Of a stretch of DNA of 64,000 nt, positions 48,292 through 57,634 are shown in pieces. Position 1 is the stretch's first letter; every line of letters begins with the position of its first letter. Below the pieces are notes generated by a model. The model was not told the origin of the DNA. It saw nothing but the letters and a program-made list of their open reading frames with translations, and made no database searches. Position numbers and translations under genes: made by a program. The DNA comes from an uncultured Collinsella sp. (GTDB lineage: Bacteria > Actinomycetota > Coriobacteriia > Coriobacteriales > Coriobacteriaceae): positions 4,251 to 68,250 of the forward strand of contig UQKW01000009.1 in assembly GCA_900541885.1 (NCBI GenBank), given 5' to 3'.

Positions 48292-50691
48292 ATGAAAATT
48301 ACCACGGATTGTATTTGTCGCGGAAGCGGAAAGGTATACGTTCTCCTAAAGAATGTTGAGATAGATGTATCAAATATTCAGGTGACAGCAGCGAAGAGCG
48401 ACGGAACGACAATACCAAGCTCAATCTATCCATACGAGTCAGATAAAAGTCAATACGTCGTAGTTCTTCCCGACCTCAGAACTGGTGATTGCGATATTCA
48501 GATTAATGATTTGAGTGCGCACTACGCCTACGACGCCATTAAAATCAGCTTTAGCACGGCAAAATGGGCGTCAAGATTAAACTACAAAATTAAGAATGAT
48601 TTGTCCCATTCCATTAGGAACTATGACGATAAGCATGACTTGGATGTAGCAAGCATGCGTTTTCACGAGTTTATCGAAGATGGAGATGAGGCCATTCTTC
48701 GTTGCTCAGTAAAACTTCCCCAGCGCAACGACAACAAAATAGCCATCAGCTGCTTCGATACTTCGATGAATCGTATTGAGATCGAGCCGATCACCACCGA
48801 TGACATTACGATTCCCTTGTGGTTTGCTCCCAATAAAAAACGTCGCGAAATTCAATACTCGGTCCGAATCCCAAATAGCACAAATAGGCTTATCTTCACA
48901 ATCGAAGACAACAACCACCCAAGCTTTAACAGCTTCGCTGTTGTGGACAACGAAGAACTCGATAAGCTGCGCATTTTAACCACGTCGAAAATGAAGCCTA
49001 TTTCGATTGATCCGTCTGCATATCCAAATTGGTTCGAGCAACACAAGGCAAGTTCGGCGATGCTCGAAAAGCAATCGATGGTTACCTTCAAGAAAATGCC
49101 TTTGTTTAGCATCGTCGTTCCCCTATTCAACACACCCGATAATTTGTTCAGGGAAATGGTGGAATCAGTTCTTAAACAGAGCTATGCGAACTGGGAGCTT
49201 GTGCTGGTCAATGCAAGCCCAGATAACAGTGCGCTTGTAGATATGATCGAAACCGCTAAGAATAAAGACGCTCGCATTAAGGTAATAGAGCTAGCAAGCA
49301 ATTCCGGCATTTCCAAAAATACTCTTGCCGGGACAAAAGAAGCGAATGGAGATTTCATTTGCTTCTTAGACCATGACGATACGCTCGAGCCATCGGCGCT
49401 TTATGAATATGCGCATGCAATTAATGCTGAAAACAATACTGATCTTATTTACTGCGACGAAGACAAACTGTTTGCCAATGGCAGCTATGGTGACCCATTC
49501 TTTAAGCCAGATTTAAGCATCGATTTACTACGAAGTGTTAATTATATTTGCCATTTTCTTGCAATCAGAAAAACACTATTCGATTCTCTGGAGTACGGCG
49601 ACGAGCAGTACGATGGAGCCCAAGATCATGACCTGACGCTTAAGGCGATAGAAAACGCACGGAATGTGGTACACGTGGCTAAAATTCTGTACCACTGGAG
49701 AATCACCGAAAACTCAACTGCAGGTGACCCGAACTCAAAGCTATATGCATGGGATGCTGGCGTCAAAGCCGTACAGGCCCATTTGGACAGACTTAATGTT
49801 TCAGCAAAGGTTTTCCGTGGGAACGACCCCTTCACTTATAAAGTTACCTATGCAGTTCCAGATAGTCATCCACTTGTATCAATCATTATTCCGACAAAGG
49901 ACCATCCCTCTGTTCTCGATACGTGCATTAAGTCGATCATTGAACGCTCAACGTACGATAACTACGAAATCGTCATCATTGAAAACAATAGTGAGAACCC
50001 AGAAACATTCGAGTACTACTCCGAATTAGAGAAGAGCTATCCCGATACGATTCGCATCGAATATTGGGATGCGGAATTTAATTTCTCAAAGTTGATGAAT
50101 TTCGGCGCTAGCAAAGCGAAGGGCGACTACCTTCTCTTGTTAAACAACGATACGGAGGTTATAACCCCGAACTGGATTGAAAACATGTTGGGCATTTGTT
50201 CGAGAAAAGAGGTTGGCATTGTTGGCGCAAGACTTTTCTACAGCGACAATACTTTGCAGCATGCGGGCGTCGGTATCGGAGGAATTGGAGCCGGTCACCT
50301 TGGAAAAGACTACCCCAGAGGTAAATGGGGCTACTTCAATCTATGTGACCGCACACAAGATTTAAGCGCAGTAACTGCAGCATGCCTCATGACTAAGAGA
50401 GCTGTATTCGACGAAGTCGGCGGCTTTAGAGAAGAACTGGCTGTTGCTTTTAATGATGTTGACTATTGCCTCAAAGTGAGAAGTCACAACTATCTTGTTG
50501 TATATACACCCGATACCGAGCTGTATCATTACGAGTCGTTATCACGCGGCTACGAAATCAGCGATGAAAAGAAAATGAGATTCCATAGGGAATACTCACT
50601 GCTCAACTACCTATGGCCAGAGTATTACGTGAAGGGCGATCCGTATATAAATCGCAACATCGTCAGCGGGAATTTGTATTATCAAATTTAA
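48292..50691 (+). CDS. Large tandem GT2 glycosyltransferase (rhamnosyltransferase-like)
   Basis: A 799-residue protein with two GT2 domains. Residues 1-260 are an unassigned beta-rich region. Domain 1 (about 265-470) has FSIVVPLFNTPDNLFREMVE and FICFLDHDDTLEPSALYEYA; the TLEP block is typical of rhamnan-type GT2 enzymes. Domain 2 (about 525-760) has VSIIIPTKDHPSVLDTCIKS, LLLLNNDTEVITPNWIENML and the GGFREELAVAFNDVDYCLKV block. It probably makes consecutive linkages of a surface glycan at the cytoplasmic face. No membrane segment is seen. AT-rich coding. Confidence 0.88.
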   Translation: MKITTDCICRGSGKVYVLLKNVEIDVSNIQVTAAKSDGTTIPSSIYPYESDKSQYVVVLPDLRTGDCDIQINDLSAHYAYDAIKISFSTAKWASRLNYKIKNDLSHSIRNYDDKHDLDVASMRFHEFIEDGDEAILRCSVKLPQRNDNKIAISCFDTSMNRIEIEPITTDDITIPLWFAPNKKRREIQYSVRIPNSTNRLIFTIEDNNHPSFNSFAVVDNEELDKLRILTTSKMKPISIDPSAYPNWFEQHKASSAMLEKQSMVTFKKMPLFSIVVPLFNTPDNLFREMVESVLKQSYANWELVLVNASPDNSALVDMIETAKNKDARIKVIELASNSGISKNTLAGTKEANGDFICFLDHDDTLEPSALYEYAHAINAENNTDLIYCDEDKLFANGSYGDPFFKPDLSIDLLRSVNYICHFLAIRKTLFDSLEYGDEQYDGAQDHDLTLKAIENARNVVHVAKILYHWRITENSTAGDPNSKLYAWDAGVKAVQAHLDRLNVSAKVFRGNDPFTYKVTYAVPDSHPLVSIIIPTKDHPSVLDTCIKSIIERSTYDNYEIVIIENNSENPETFEYYSELEKSYPDTIRIEYWDAEFNFSKLMNFGASKAKGDYLLLLNNDTEVITPNWIENMLGICSRKEVGIVGARLFYSDNTLQHAGVGIGGIGAGHLGKDYPRGKWGYFNLCDRTQDLSAVTAACLMTKRAVFDEVGGFREELAVAFNDVDYCLKVRSHNYLVVYTPDTELYHYESLSRGYEISDEKKMRFHREYSLLNYLWPEYYVKGDPYINRNIVSGNLYYQI

Positions 50692-50731
50692 AAACGCTTA
50701 TAACGCTTTAATTCTGAGCAGGTAAAGGAGG

Positions 50732-50768
50732 AATAAGGGGCTGTCGGTTTAACCGACAGCCCCTTATT
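50732..50768. terminator. Bidirectional terminator, 18-base perfect stem
   Basis: AATAAGGGGCTGTCGGTT and its exact complement meet around a single T. The ends supply A/T tracts for both strands. It separates the convergent GT2 and membrane-protein genes. Confidence 0.9.
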
Positions 50769-50769
50769 C

Positions 50770-52953
50770 TCAATAGGTTAATTTATAAAGAAAGAACCCA
50801 TTTGCTGAACCTAATTGCGTGATTTGCAATTCAACAGATGAATACTCTGTCAAATCTCTACTAGACATAACGTACTTCACATTAAGCTGCCTTAAATCAT
50901 TCTCAGTCAAATTCACTGTGAAGAGATCATCCTGAGTGGAATTAAATGACGTAGATGGAGCGAATACGTTAGCAACGATATGAGCATATCTGTTGTATGC
51001 GTACTCATTCTCGTTATTATCATCAATAGAATTCCAACGCGTCAGATCAGGATAAGCATTGGTGGAGTTAATTACAGGCGCTCCATACGCAGCGCAAAGA
51101 TTGGCAACTGTCCAAGAACCATCGACAACCCATTTATCTGAATAATCACTCTCTTCCACAAACTGATTAACGAGAGACTCTAAATTCGTATCTGTAAGTG
51201 GAGCCGCACCGATTTGAATTGGATTAATACAGAGCCCAGGAATTACGCCGAAGCAAATCGCAAAAGCAACGAATAAACCGGTACATTTTTTTCCAAGAAT
51301 AAAGGAGCAAAACGAAAGGCACGAAAAAAGACAGAACAACATAAGCATTAACAGATACAGCATCCTTGCGACAAGATATTTCGCAGAAAGAAGCATGAAA
51401 ATCTGGAATGCTGAACTCAGAATAAGACCGATTATTAAGATAATTGGCAAATAACCAATGGAGCTGTACTTCCCTTGGGATTCTTTAGCCTTTTCGACAG
51501 AAATCAAAAATAGGAGAAGTTCCAGGTAACCAATAGGAAACAATAGTCGCAAAACAGGAACGTTATACATTAAGGTTATTCGAGATAGAAATGACGGAAA
51601 ACCAATAAATGCAAAGACTAGGAAAAACAATTGAAGTGCTGTAAGCACAATTAACTGCCAATCTCGCCTTTTAATAAAACAAAGCAGAGATGCAAGCGTT
51701 CCAAGAGGGAAGAAACAAAGAATGGTTGCAATTTCGCATTCATTTGAAACCAGCGGTGAATCAAAGGCGTAAAAGAGTGGAATTGCATAAGAAAAAAGTT
51801 CAGGGAGTCCGCTTCCACCAGTTTCAAAGCGCGCACCAGGATAAACGGTATTCATAACAGATGTCATTGCTTCGGAGGACTGGAAGAAGGAAAGGAATAT
51901 TAGCCCCGCTGAGATCAATAGGCAGAATACTAAAACAAAAGTATCACTTAGTGACCATGCAAGAACTGAATGTTGATCGTTAGATTTTAAAGTTTGACAA
52001 TACTCTATTATTCTAAATACACCCATCAAGGCAAAAATGAAGAAAAATGGGACCATCCAAGCAGGATACATCAGCATTATGTAACAACCACATAGCCATG
52101 CTATAGCAACCATCGCAATAATCCTGATATTCCTTTTTCGAGTAAAGAGCGCCCTATCCAACAACAAGACAAGGGCTTGGCCATAAAGAATCACCTCGCC
52201 CGTGCCCCACCATTGAATTAGTGGCGAAAAACAAAGCAAGCATGAAAAGAGCAAGCTGAGCGGCTTTGACTTAATAATGAGAAAGGCACAATCAAAAGAG
52301 ACAAGAACCATTAGACATAGTTTCGCGGACCAAGCAAACGCTAGACCGAATTCAAAACCAAATAACAAATAACCCCAAAGCACTGGTCTAAATAACGTGA
52401 TTATGCTCCAGCAGGAAGCGCCATAAACCATCCGGACATCCGTTAAATCTCCTCTCAGGATTTCCGAAATTGGAGCATAGCCATTATGGGATTGAGAGAG
52501 TTGAAACAGGGTTCCAACTGAGAACTCATCACTTCGAAGGGACCTCGGTATACCCCAAAACGGAGTACCAGCGTTTCCGGGAAGCATAATGCTCCACATT
52601 CCAATCGATGAGCCGCTGATTTTAAAAGCAACGGCAAGCATCGCAACAGTCATACCGATTAACCATCGATGTTTATACAAAAACTCGCTTTTATACTCCA
52701 CCAATTTGATTACAGAAATGACAAATACAATAGTCACTCCAGCAACAAATAGAACTGCCATATCGTCATTAAACATCGGGTTGGCAATTGTAAAGCCAAC
52801 CGTGCCATAGAAAGCATCAATATAATTAACAAACAAAGACAGATATATCAGTGCAAAAGATAACGGCAGGGCAAAAATACCAACATGGTAAAGGCGATAC
52901 AAGCCGCTGCAAACACGATGGTTTCGAGCTTCCGCTCCTAAATAGTTATTCAT
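50770..52953 (-). CDS. Large polytopic membrane protein, GT-C-like
   Basis: A 727-residue protein with about a dozen predicted helices (SFALIYLSLFVNYIDAFYGT, AVLFVAGVTIVFVISVIKLV, LVFCLLISAGLIFLSFFQSS) and a C-terminal soluble domain of about 120 residues (VVDGSWTVANLCAAYGAPVI). An early loop carries GTPFWGIPRSLRSDEFSVGT with acidic and arginine residues. I recognise this type from glycan loci as probable polyprenyl-phosphate-sugar-dependent transferases (GT-C fold), but not a named family. It follows a DUF2304 protein and a GtrB-like GT2, which supports use of a polyprenyl-linked sugar. A polymerase role is the alternative. Confidence 0.7.
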   Translation of the reverse strand: MNNYLGAEARNHRVCSGLYRLYHVGIFALPLSFALIYLSLFVNYIDAFYGTVGFTIANPMFNDDMAVLFVAGVTIVFVISVIKLVEYKSEFLYKHRWLIGMTVAMLAVAFKISGSSIGMWSIMLPGNAGTPFWGIPRSLRSDEFSVGTLFQLSQSHNGYAPISEILRGDLTDVRMVYGASCWSIITLFRPVLWGYLLFGFEFGLAFAWSAKLCLMVLVSFDCAFLIIKSKPLSLLFSCLLCFSPLIQWWGTGEVILYGQALVLLLDRALFTRKRNIRIIAMVAIAWLCGCYIMLMYPAWMVPFFFIFALMGVFRIIEYCQTLKSNDQHSVLAWSLSDTFVLVFCLLISAGLIFLSFFQSSEAMTSVMNTVYPGARFETGGSGLPELFSYAIPLFYAFDSPLVSNECEIATILCFFPLGTLASLLCFIKRRDWQLIVLTALQLFFLVFAFIGFPSFLSRITLMYNVPVLRLLFPIGYLELLLFLISVEKAKESQGKYSSIGYLPIILIIGLILSSAFQIFMLLSAKYLVARMLYLLMLMLFCLFSCLSFCSFILGKKCTGLFVAFAICFGVIPGLCINPIQIGAAPLTDTNLESLVNQFVEESDYSDKWVVDGSWTVANLCAAYGAPVINSTNAYPDLTRWNSIDDNNENEYAYNRYAHIVANVFAPSTSFNSTQDDLFTVNLTENDLRQLNVKYVMSSRDLTEYSSVELQITQLGSANGFFLYKLTY

Positions 52954-52979
52954 ACAGTTAATCTAAACCTCGTCTTTAA

Positions 52980-53336
52980 TTAACTCTGCTGATTTCGCAA
53001 AACATCATTCTCATTTTCAAGAATCGCAATACGTTGGGTTAAGTTCTTGCAAGCCGTAACGAGTCTGCTAATCGCAATACTGAGTGATAATGAAATCATC
53101 AATAAAAGTACTACAGCGACAAGAAAAGCGAAATTTGACGGGCTAATAAACCCAATACGATCTGAAATTCGATAAATTAACTCCGGAAAGCAAACGCTAA
53201 ATAGTGCCACCACGCACAGGCAAAGCCATAGCAACGAGTACTTTAAAAGTAGCTTTCCTTTACCGACTAAGGAAACAACATAAAAGAAAAGGCCACTAAA
53301 AATTACGCCAGCGCCCACGCGAATTATCATACTCAT
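52980..53336 (-). CDS. DUF2304-family membrane protein
   Basis: A 118-residue protein with three hydrophobic segments (IIRVGAGVIFSGLFFYVVSL, LLWLCLCVVALFSVCFPELI, FAFLVAVVLLLMISLSLSIA) and a C-terminal coiled coil (NLTQRIAILENENDVLRNQQ). This matches DUF2304 proteins, which are usually encoded beside DPM1-like GT2 enzymes and are thought to be accessory to them or to flip the product. Its ATG overlaps the GT2 stop by four bases. Confidence 0.85.
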   Translation of the reverse strand: MSMIIRVGAGVIFSGLFFYVVSLVGKGKLLLKYSLLWLCLCVVALFSVCFPELIYRISDRIGFISPSNFAFLVAVVLLLMISLSLSIAISRLVTACKNLTQRIAILENENDVLRNQQS

Positions 53337-54046
53337 GAGTGAGCCGCCTTTCTATAAACAAAACAGGCCATGGAAATTGCAAGCGAAACCTTAATCATGT
53401 AATAAATTGAAGAAAGGCCAGAAATTGATGACACTCCGCCCTGCCTCTCGCGCATAAGTACAGGAACCTCAACCACTGAAAGACCAGTTTTTAATGCTGC
53501 GGCAATAGATTCAGGCTCAGGATAATCATCTGGATAGTCCCTACAGAACAGATCTATGGCTTTTTTGCCGCACGCGCGAAATCCAGAAGTAGGATCTTTA
53601 ATCGTCTTTCCGGTAAATAATCTCAACCAACCAGAAAGCCATCGGATACCTACTCTCCTTAAAAAAGTAGACTGAAAGCCTTCCGTGGGAACGGCAAATC
53701 TGGAACCAATGGATAAATCGGCACCATCAATAACCGGCTCGATTAGGTTCCCAATATAAGAAGGATCATGCTGCCCGTCACCATCAACCTGGACATCAAT
53801 GTCATAACCATGACTGAGCGCATATTTATGACCGGCCTGAACAGCACCACCGATGCCCAAATTTTGCGGAAGGTCAAGGACATTAAATCCATGTTGACGG
53901 CAGATAGATAGAGTTTTATCGGTTGAGCCATCATTCACTACTACATAATCATAGCCAGCTTCAACAACCGATGAAACAGTCTGAACGATATTGGCTTGCT
54001 CATTATATGCAGGAATGATTACCAGCACTCTCAACATGTCATCCAT
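53333..54046 (-). CDS. DPM1/GtrB-like family 2 glycosyltransferase
   Basis: GT2 that would load a sugar onto polyprenyl phosphate. Motifs are LVIIPAYNEQANIVQTVSSV, DYVVVNDGSTDKTLSICRQ and VQVDGDGQHDPSYIGNLIEP (DxD), then KTIKDPTSGFRACGKKAIDL. The C-terminus has a hydrophobic hairpin (IYYMIKVSLAISMACFVYRK). I start at ATG 54046; ATG 54037 and the longer frame from 54067 are possible. It is coupled to the DUF2304 gene. Confidence 0.88.
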   Translation of the reverse strand: MDDMLRVLVIIPAYNEQANIVQTVSSVVEAGYDYVVVNDGSTDKTLSICRQHGFNVLDLPQNLGIGGAVQAGHKYALSHGYDIDVQVDGDGQHDPSYIGNLIEPVIDGADLSIGSRFAVPTEGFQSTFLRRVGIRWLSGWLRLFTGKTIKDPTSGFRACGKKAIDLFCRDYPDDYPEPESIAAALKTGLSVVEVPVLMRERQGGVSSISGLSSIYYMIKVSLAISMACFVYRKAAHS

Positions 54047-54072
54047 TAAAACCCCAACGATCCACATCGGAC

Positions 54073-55314
54073 CTATATTGAAAATAGAACCTGCTTAATT
54101 TTATCCAAACAAACCAATCTCGAGAAATGCTCACGATAATAATTGAAGCCATTAGATCCTAAAGCTTCAATAGCGTCTTTATTCATTGAAGCAATTTTAA
54201 CCATGTTGTTAGCAAGTGCATTAACATCTGAAGGATTGGAGACGAACCCGCATCTAGCAAAACGAACCGCATTGGCCCCTTCACCGCGCATTACGGCAAG
54301 TATTGGTTTCGAAGACGCCATGCAACTTGAAATTTTCGCCGGAATAGTAAGCTCTAACTCGGGATTGTCAGCAAATGGTGCAATCATTGCCGTTGCAATA
54401 TCTGAATACATGGGCACGACCTCGGGATCCACGCGCCCCAAAAACAAAACAGAACTATCAAGCCCCTTGCTTGAAACGAGCTTCTGCAGTTCTGCCCTAG
54501 ACATGCCATCGCCAAGAATTAACAGCTTCATCTCGATAGGGCTCTCTGAAATTGCACGCGAGAACGCTTCAATAACCGTATCAAGCCCTTGGGCGGGGGT
54601 TATAGAACCAGCAAATAGGAATACGCATTGATTTTTGAATTGCGATCTCAGTTCCGATGAGACAATCTTTTGCTCGTAACTTTCCTCGCAATGTTGAGGT
54701 ATTACGTCTATCGAAACATCAGAATTCAAAGGCTTGACTCTATGAAGCAGGTTATCAGCCAAAGAGTCGCTCAAAGCAATCAGCTTATTGCAGGCCGCAT
54801 ACTGCTTGTCGCAAAAAGATTTGGCAAAAGACCTCAGAAAACCGCTTTGGACATTCAAGACTGTGTAAAGGTTCTCGGGCCAAATATCCAAGACATAAGT
54901 TACTAGAGGACATTTATTTCGCCATGCAGCAACCCTTGCAGGAATTACCATCAAAATAGGACTTGTATTGTAGCAAAATACAACGTCATACTTTTTATTG
55001 AGCCTCAAAGCTCTAAAAGAAGCAGTAATTGGCCAGCTAATATAGTTCAGGAAAATGCGTATCGAAGTATTACCCTTACGACGGATTTCGCCAGACCGAA
55101 AAACGGACGCACCGAAATAATCGTCTCGACGGTGACCGAAATAACCATATCCATCAGACCATTCGCCTGAAGGATAATTAGGGATGCCACAGAGAACATC
55201 TACGCTTACTCCGTCTTCAACAAATCCCTTCACCAAGTCATTAATTCGAAAAGATTCCGGATAGAAATGCTGCGTAACAACAAGCATTTTCTTTCCAGCA
55301 CATGAGCTAGTCAT
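54073..55314 (-). CDS. Family 4 glycosyltransferase, WbuB-like
   Basis: GT4 retaining transferase of 413 residues. The N-terminal domain has MLVVTQHFYPESFRINDLVK and CGIPNYPSGEWSDGYGYF, then VLDIWPENLYTVLNVQSGFL. The C-terminal domain has CVFLFAGSITPAQGLDTVIE and a PAKISSCMASSKPILAV end. This is the WbuB-like type; WbuB is described as an L-FucNAc/fucosamine transferase. That suits its position right after wecB and downstream of capE-capF. The start codon ATG 55314 shares its A with the wecB stop (TAATGA), and GGAGGAAG lies upstream. Confidence 0.88.
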   Translation of the reverse strand: MTSSCAGKKMLVVTQHFYPESFRINDLVKGFVEDGVSVDVLCGIPNYPSGEWSDGYGYFGHRRDDYFGASVFRSGEIRRKGNTSIRIFLNYISWPITASFRALRLNKKYDVVFCYNTSPILMVIPARVAAWRNKCPLVTYVLDIWPENLYTVLNVQSGFLRSFAKSFCDKQYAACNKLIALSDSLADNLLHRVKPLNSDVSIDVIPQHCEESYEQKIVSSELRSQFKNQCVFLFAGSITPAQGLDTVIEAFSRAISESPIEMKLLILGDGMSRAELQKLVSSKGLDSSVLFLGRVDPEVVPMYSDIATAMIAPFADNPELELTIPAKISSCMASSKPILAVMRGEGANAVRFARCGFVSNPSDVNALANNMVKIASMNKDAIEALGSNGFNYYREHFSRLVCLDKIKQVLFSI

Positions 55315-56489
55315 TAAATGCTCTTCCTCCACACCATCTTGTCCACGACGCCGGTGTAGCTCTGGATGATCTTGACCACCTTGGTGGACACGGTCTCGTC
55401 GGCGTAGTCGGGAACGGGCGCCTCGGGGAGCGACCCCTCCGCGTCGAGCTCGACGGCGGTGTGGACGGCCTGCAGCAGGCCCCTCTCGGAGATGCCGGCC
55501 AGCGTGAAACAGGCCTTGTCCAGCGCCTCGGGGCGCTCGGTGGAGGTACGGATGCACACCGCCGGGAACGGGCGGCCGATAGAGGCGAAGAAGCTGGACT
55601 CCTCGGGCAGCGTGCCGGAGTCAGAGACAACCGCGAAGGCGTTCATCTGCAGGCAGTTGTAGTCGTGGAAGCCCATGGGCTCGTGCATGCGCACGCGCGG
55701 GTCCAGCTTGAAGCCGGTGGCCTCCAGGCGCTTGCGGGAGCGCGGGTGGCAGGAGTACAGGATCGGCATGTCGTATTTCTCCGCGAGTGCGTTGATGGCG
55801 GTGAACAGGCTCGTGAAGTTCGCCTCCGTGTCGATGTTCTCCTCGCGGTGGGCGGACAGCAGCATGTAGCGCTTGGGCTCCAAGCCGAGCTCGGTGAGGA
55901 TGTCGGAGGCCTCGATCTTATCCAGATTTGCGCGCAGGACCTCGGCCATGGGCGAGCCCGTGACGTAGGTGCGCTCGGGCGCGCAGCCGGTGTCCTTGAG
56001 GTAGCGGCGCGCGTGCTCGGAGTAGGCCAGGTTGACGTCGGAGATCACGTCGACGATACGGCGGTTGGTCTCCTCGGGCAGGCACTCGTCCTTGCAGCGG
56101 TTGCCGGCCTCCATGTGGAAGATGGGGATGTGGAGCCTCTTGGCCGCGATGGCGGACAGGCAGCTGTTGGTGTCGCCCAGGATGAGGAGGGCATCAGGCC
56201 GCGTCTCCACCATCAGCTTATAGGAGGACGCGATGATGTTGCCCACGGTCTCGCCCAGGTCGGCGCCCACGGCGTCCAGGTAGACGTCCGGGTCGTCCAG
56301 CGACAGGTCGCGAAAGAAGATGCCGTTGAGCGTGTAGTCGTAGTTCTGCCCGGTGTGCGCCAGCAGGCAGTCGAAGTGGCGGCGGCACTTCTTGATGACC
56401 TCGGACAGGCGGATGACCTCGGGGCGGGTGCCCACGATGATGAGTAGCTTCAGGCGGCCGTCGTTATTAAAAGAAATATTGGAATTCAT
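55314..56489 (-). CDS. wecB: UDP-N-acetylglucosamine 2-epimerase-family enzyme (CapG/FnlC-type)
   Basis: Non-hydrolysing sugar-nucleotide 2-epimerase, 391 residues. Motifs are LLIIVGTRPEVIRLSEVIKK, LLAHTGQNYDYTLNGIFFRD, PIFHMEAGNRCKDECLPEET and AVVSDSGTLPEESSFFASIG. Because it is clustered with capE and capF, its likely reaction is the last epimerisation to UDP-L-FucNAc, not UDP-GlcNAc to UDP-ManNAc. GC-rich, in contrast to the two GT4 genes on either side. Confidence 0.9.
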   Translation of the reverse strand: MNSNISFNNDGRLKLLIIVGTRPEVIRLSEVIKKCRRHFDCLLAHTGQNYDYTLNGIFFRDLSLDDPDVYLDAVGADLGETVGNIIASSYKLMVETRPDALLILGDTNSCLSAIAAKRLHIPIFHMEAGNRCKDECLPEETNRRIVDVISDVNLAYSEHARRYLKDTGCAPERTYVTGSPMAEVLRANLDKIEASDILTELGLEPKRYMLLSAHREENIDTEANFTSLFTAINALAEKYDMPILYSCHPRSRKRLEATGFKLDPRVRMHEPMGFHDYNCLQMNAFAVVSDSGTLPEESSFFASIGRPFPAVCIRTSTERPEALDKACFTLAGISERGLLQAVHTAVELDAEGSLPEAPVPDYADETVSTKVVKIIQSYTGVVDKMVWRKSI

Positions 56490-56510
56490 AGTTTTCCCTA
56501 AAAGCCGAGT

Positions 56511-57629
56511 CTAGTATTTAGCCAACAATAATGAGGCGGACAGCACGTCACCACATTCAACAAGTTTTGAATCGTCCCTATGCAAGGTCTCGGAGCATCC
56601 ACCGACATCGTAACAAACGACCGGAACCCCACAAGCCTCAGCCTCAAGATTGACCGTAGGATAATTATCTTCGTATGTCGGATTGAATAGAACGGAGGCA
56701 GAACTATATAGTGAGGCCAGCTCTATCTGAGAGTCGGTTCGCGGAATACCAACCACCCCCGGAGGTAGTTGCCTCATCTGCTTAGCACTCAGTCCAACCA
56801 AAACAATAGAATACCCGGACTTGTCAAGCTTATCCGCAAGGGCAAAAAAGTCTGAAAGACCCTTACGCTTGGACCATGGAGAGGCAACCCCTAAAATAAT
56901 TTTCCTCGAATCAAGGCCGTATTTCTCCTTAACGCTAAAAACCTCACTATTGGATCGTGGCTTAAAAACGTTGAGATCAATCGTATTGTGTACAACCTCA
57001 ATCGGATACTTTGATAAATAGCTACAAGCGACCAGTCCAGCCAGCCATTTAGAAGGGGTAATGATAGTCATTCGATTGGAAGGCAGCGAAGTGAAAATCG
57101 AACGTTTGGCCTCGTAGCTCCATTTACATGATGCAGAATTAATAGTTGGAGGATATCCCATAAGTTGAGGGCACCTCTTGGCGCCACATCCAGTTTTCCA
57201 TTGATTGCAGCAAGAATAGGTGAAATAAGGGCAATGGCCGGTAAAAGCCCAGCAGTCGTGCAAAGTCCATACAACACGACAATCAGATCTCATCAACCAT
57301 TTAAACAGTTTATCAATATTCAAATAGTAACCATGGAGGTTGTGCAAGTGAACCACGTCAGGACCAAACTCATCAAGACGATGAATCAACGCGTCGGTTT
57401 GCCTCACCGAATGAAAGCCTACCTTACCGTCAAGGAGAGTAAGACCAACGTCAAGTATAAAATTAGTCGGTGACCCAAAACAGTATTCACTGACACTGTT
57501 CGCAGGCCTTCTTCTGCCCCAGCAAGCAAGCGATTCGTGCCCCTGATCAATAAGAGCAAGATGCTCCTTCATCATAATGCGCCCAGTGGATCCATTTGGA
57601 ACGCTATTAATATGAGCGTATCTGGTCAA
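56511..57629 (-). CDS. Family 4 glycosyltransferase
   Basis: GT4 of 372 residues acting in glycan assembly; acceptor unknown. The N-terminal strand is YAHINSVPNGSTGRIMMKEH, then PDVVHLHNLHGYYLNIDKLF, VVWTLHDCWAFTGHCPYFTY and a cysteine-rich loop (CCNQWKTGCGAKRCPQ). The C-terminal half has ILGVASPWSKRKGLSDFFAL and FNPTYEDNYPTVNLEAEACG (E-x7-E type). The start is uncertain; TTG 57629 fits the homology boundary but its ribosome site (AGAGG) is very close. AT-rich. Confidence 0.85.
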   Translation of the reverse strand: MTRYAHINSVPNGSTGRIMMKEHLALIDQGHESLACWGRRRPANSVSEYCFGSPTNFILDVGLTLLDGKVGFHSVRQTDALIHRLDEFGPDVVHLHNLHGYYLNIDKLFKWLMRSDCRVVWTLHDCWAFTGHCPYFTYSCCNQWKTGCGAKRCPQLMGYPPTINSASCKWSYEAKRSIFTSLPSNRMTIITPSKWLAGLVACSYLSKYPIEVVHNTIDLNVFKPRSNSEVFSVKEKYGLDSRKIILGVASPWSKRKGLSDFFALADKLDKSGYSIVLVGLSAKQMRQLPPGVVGIPRTDSQIELASLYSSASVLFNPTYEDNYPTVNLEAEACGVPVVCYDVGGCSETLHRDDSKLVECGDVLSASLLLAKY

Positions 57630-57634
57630 AACCT

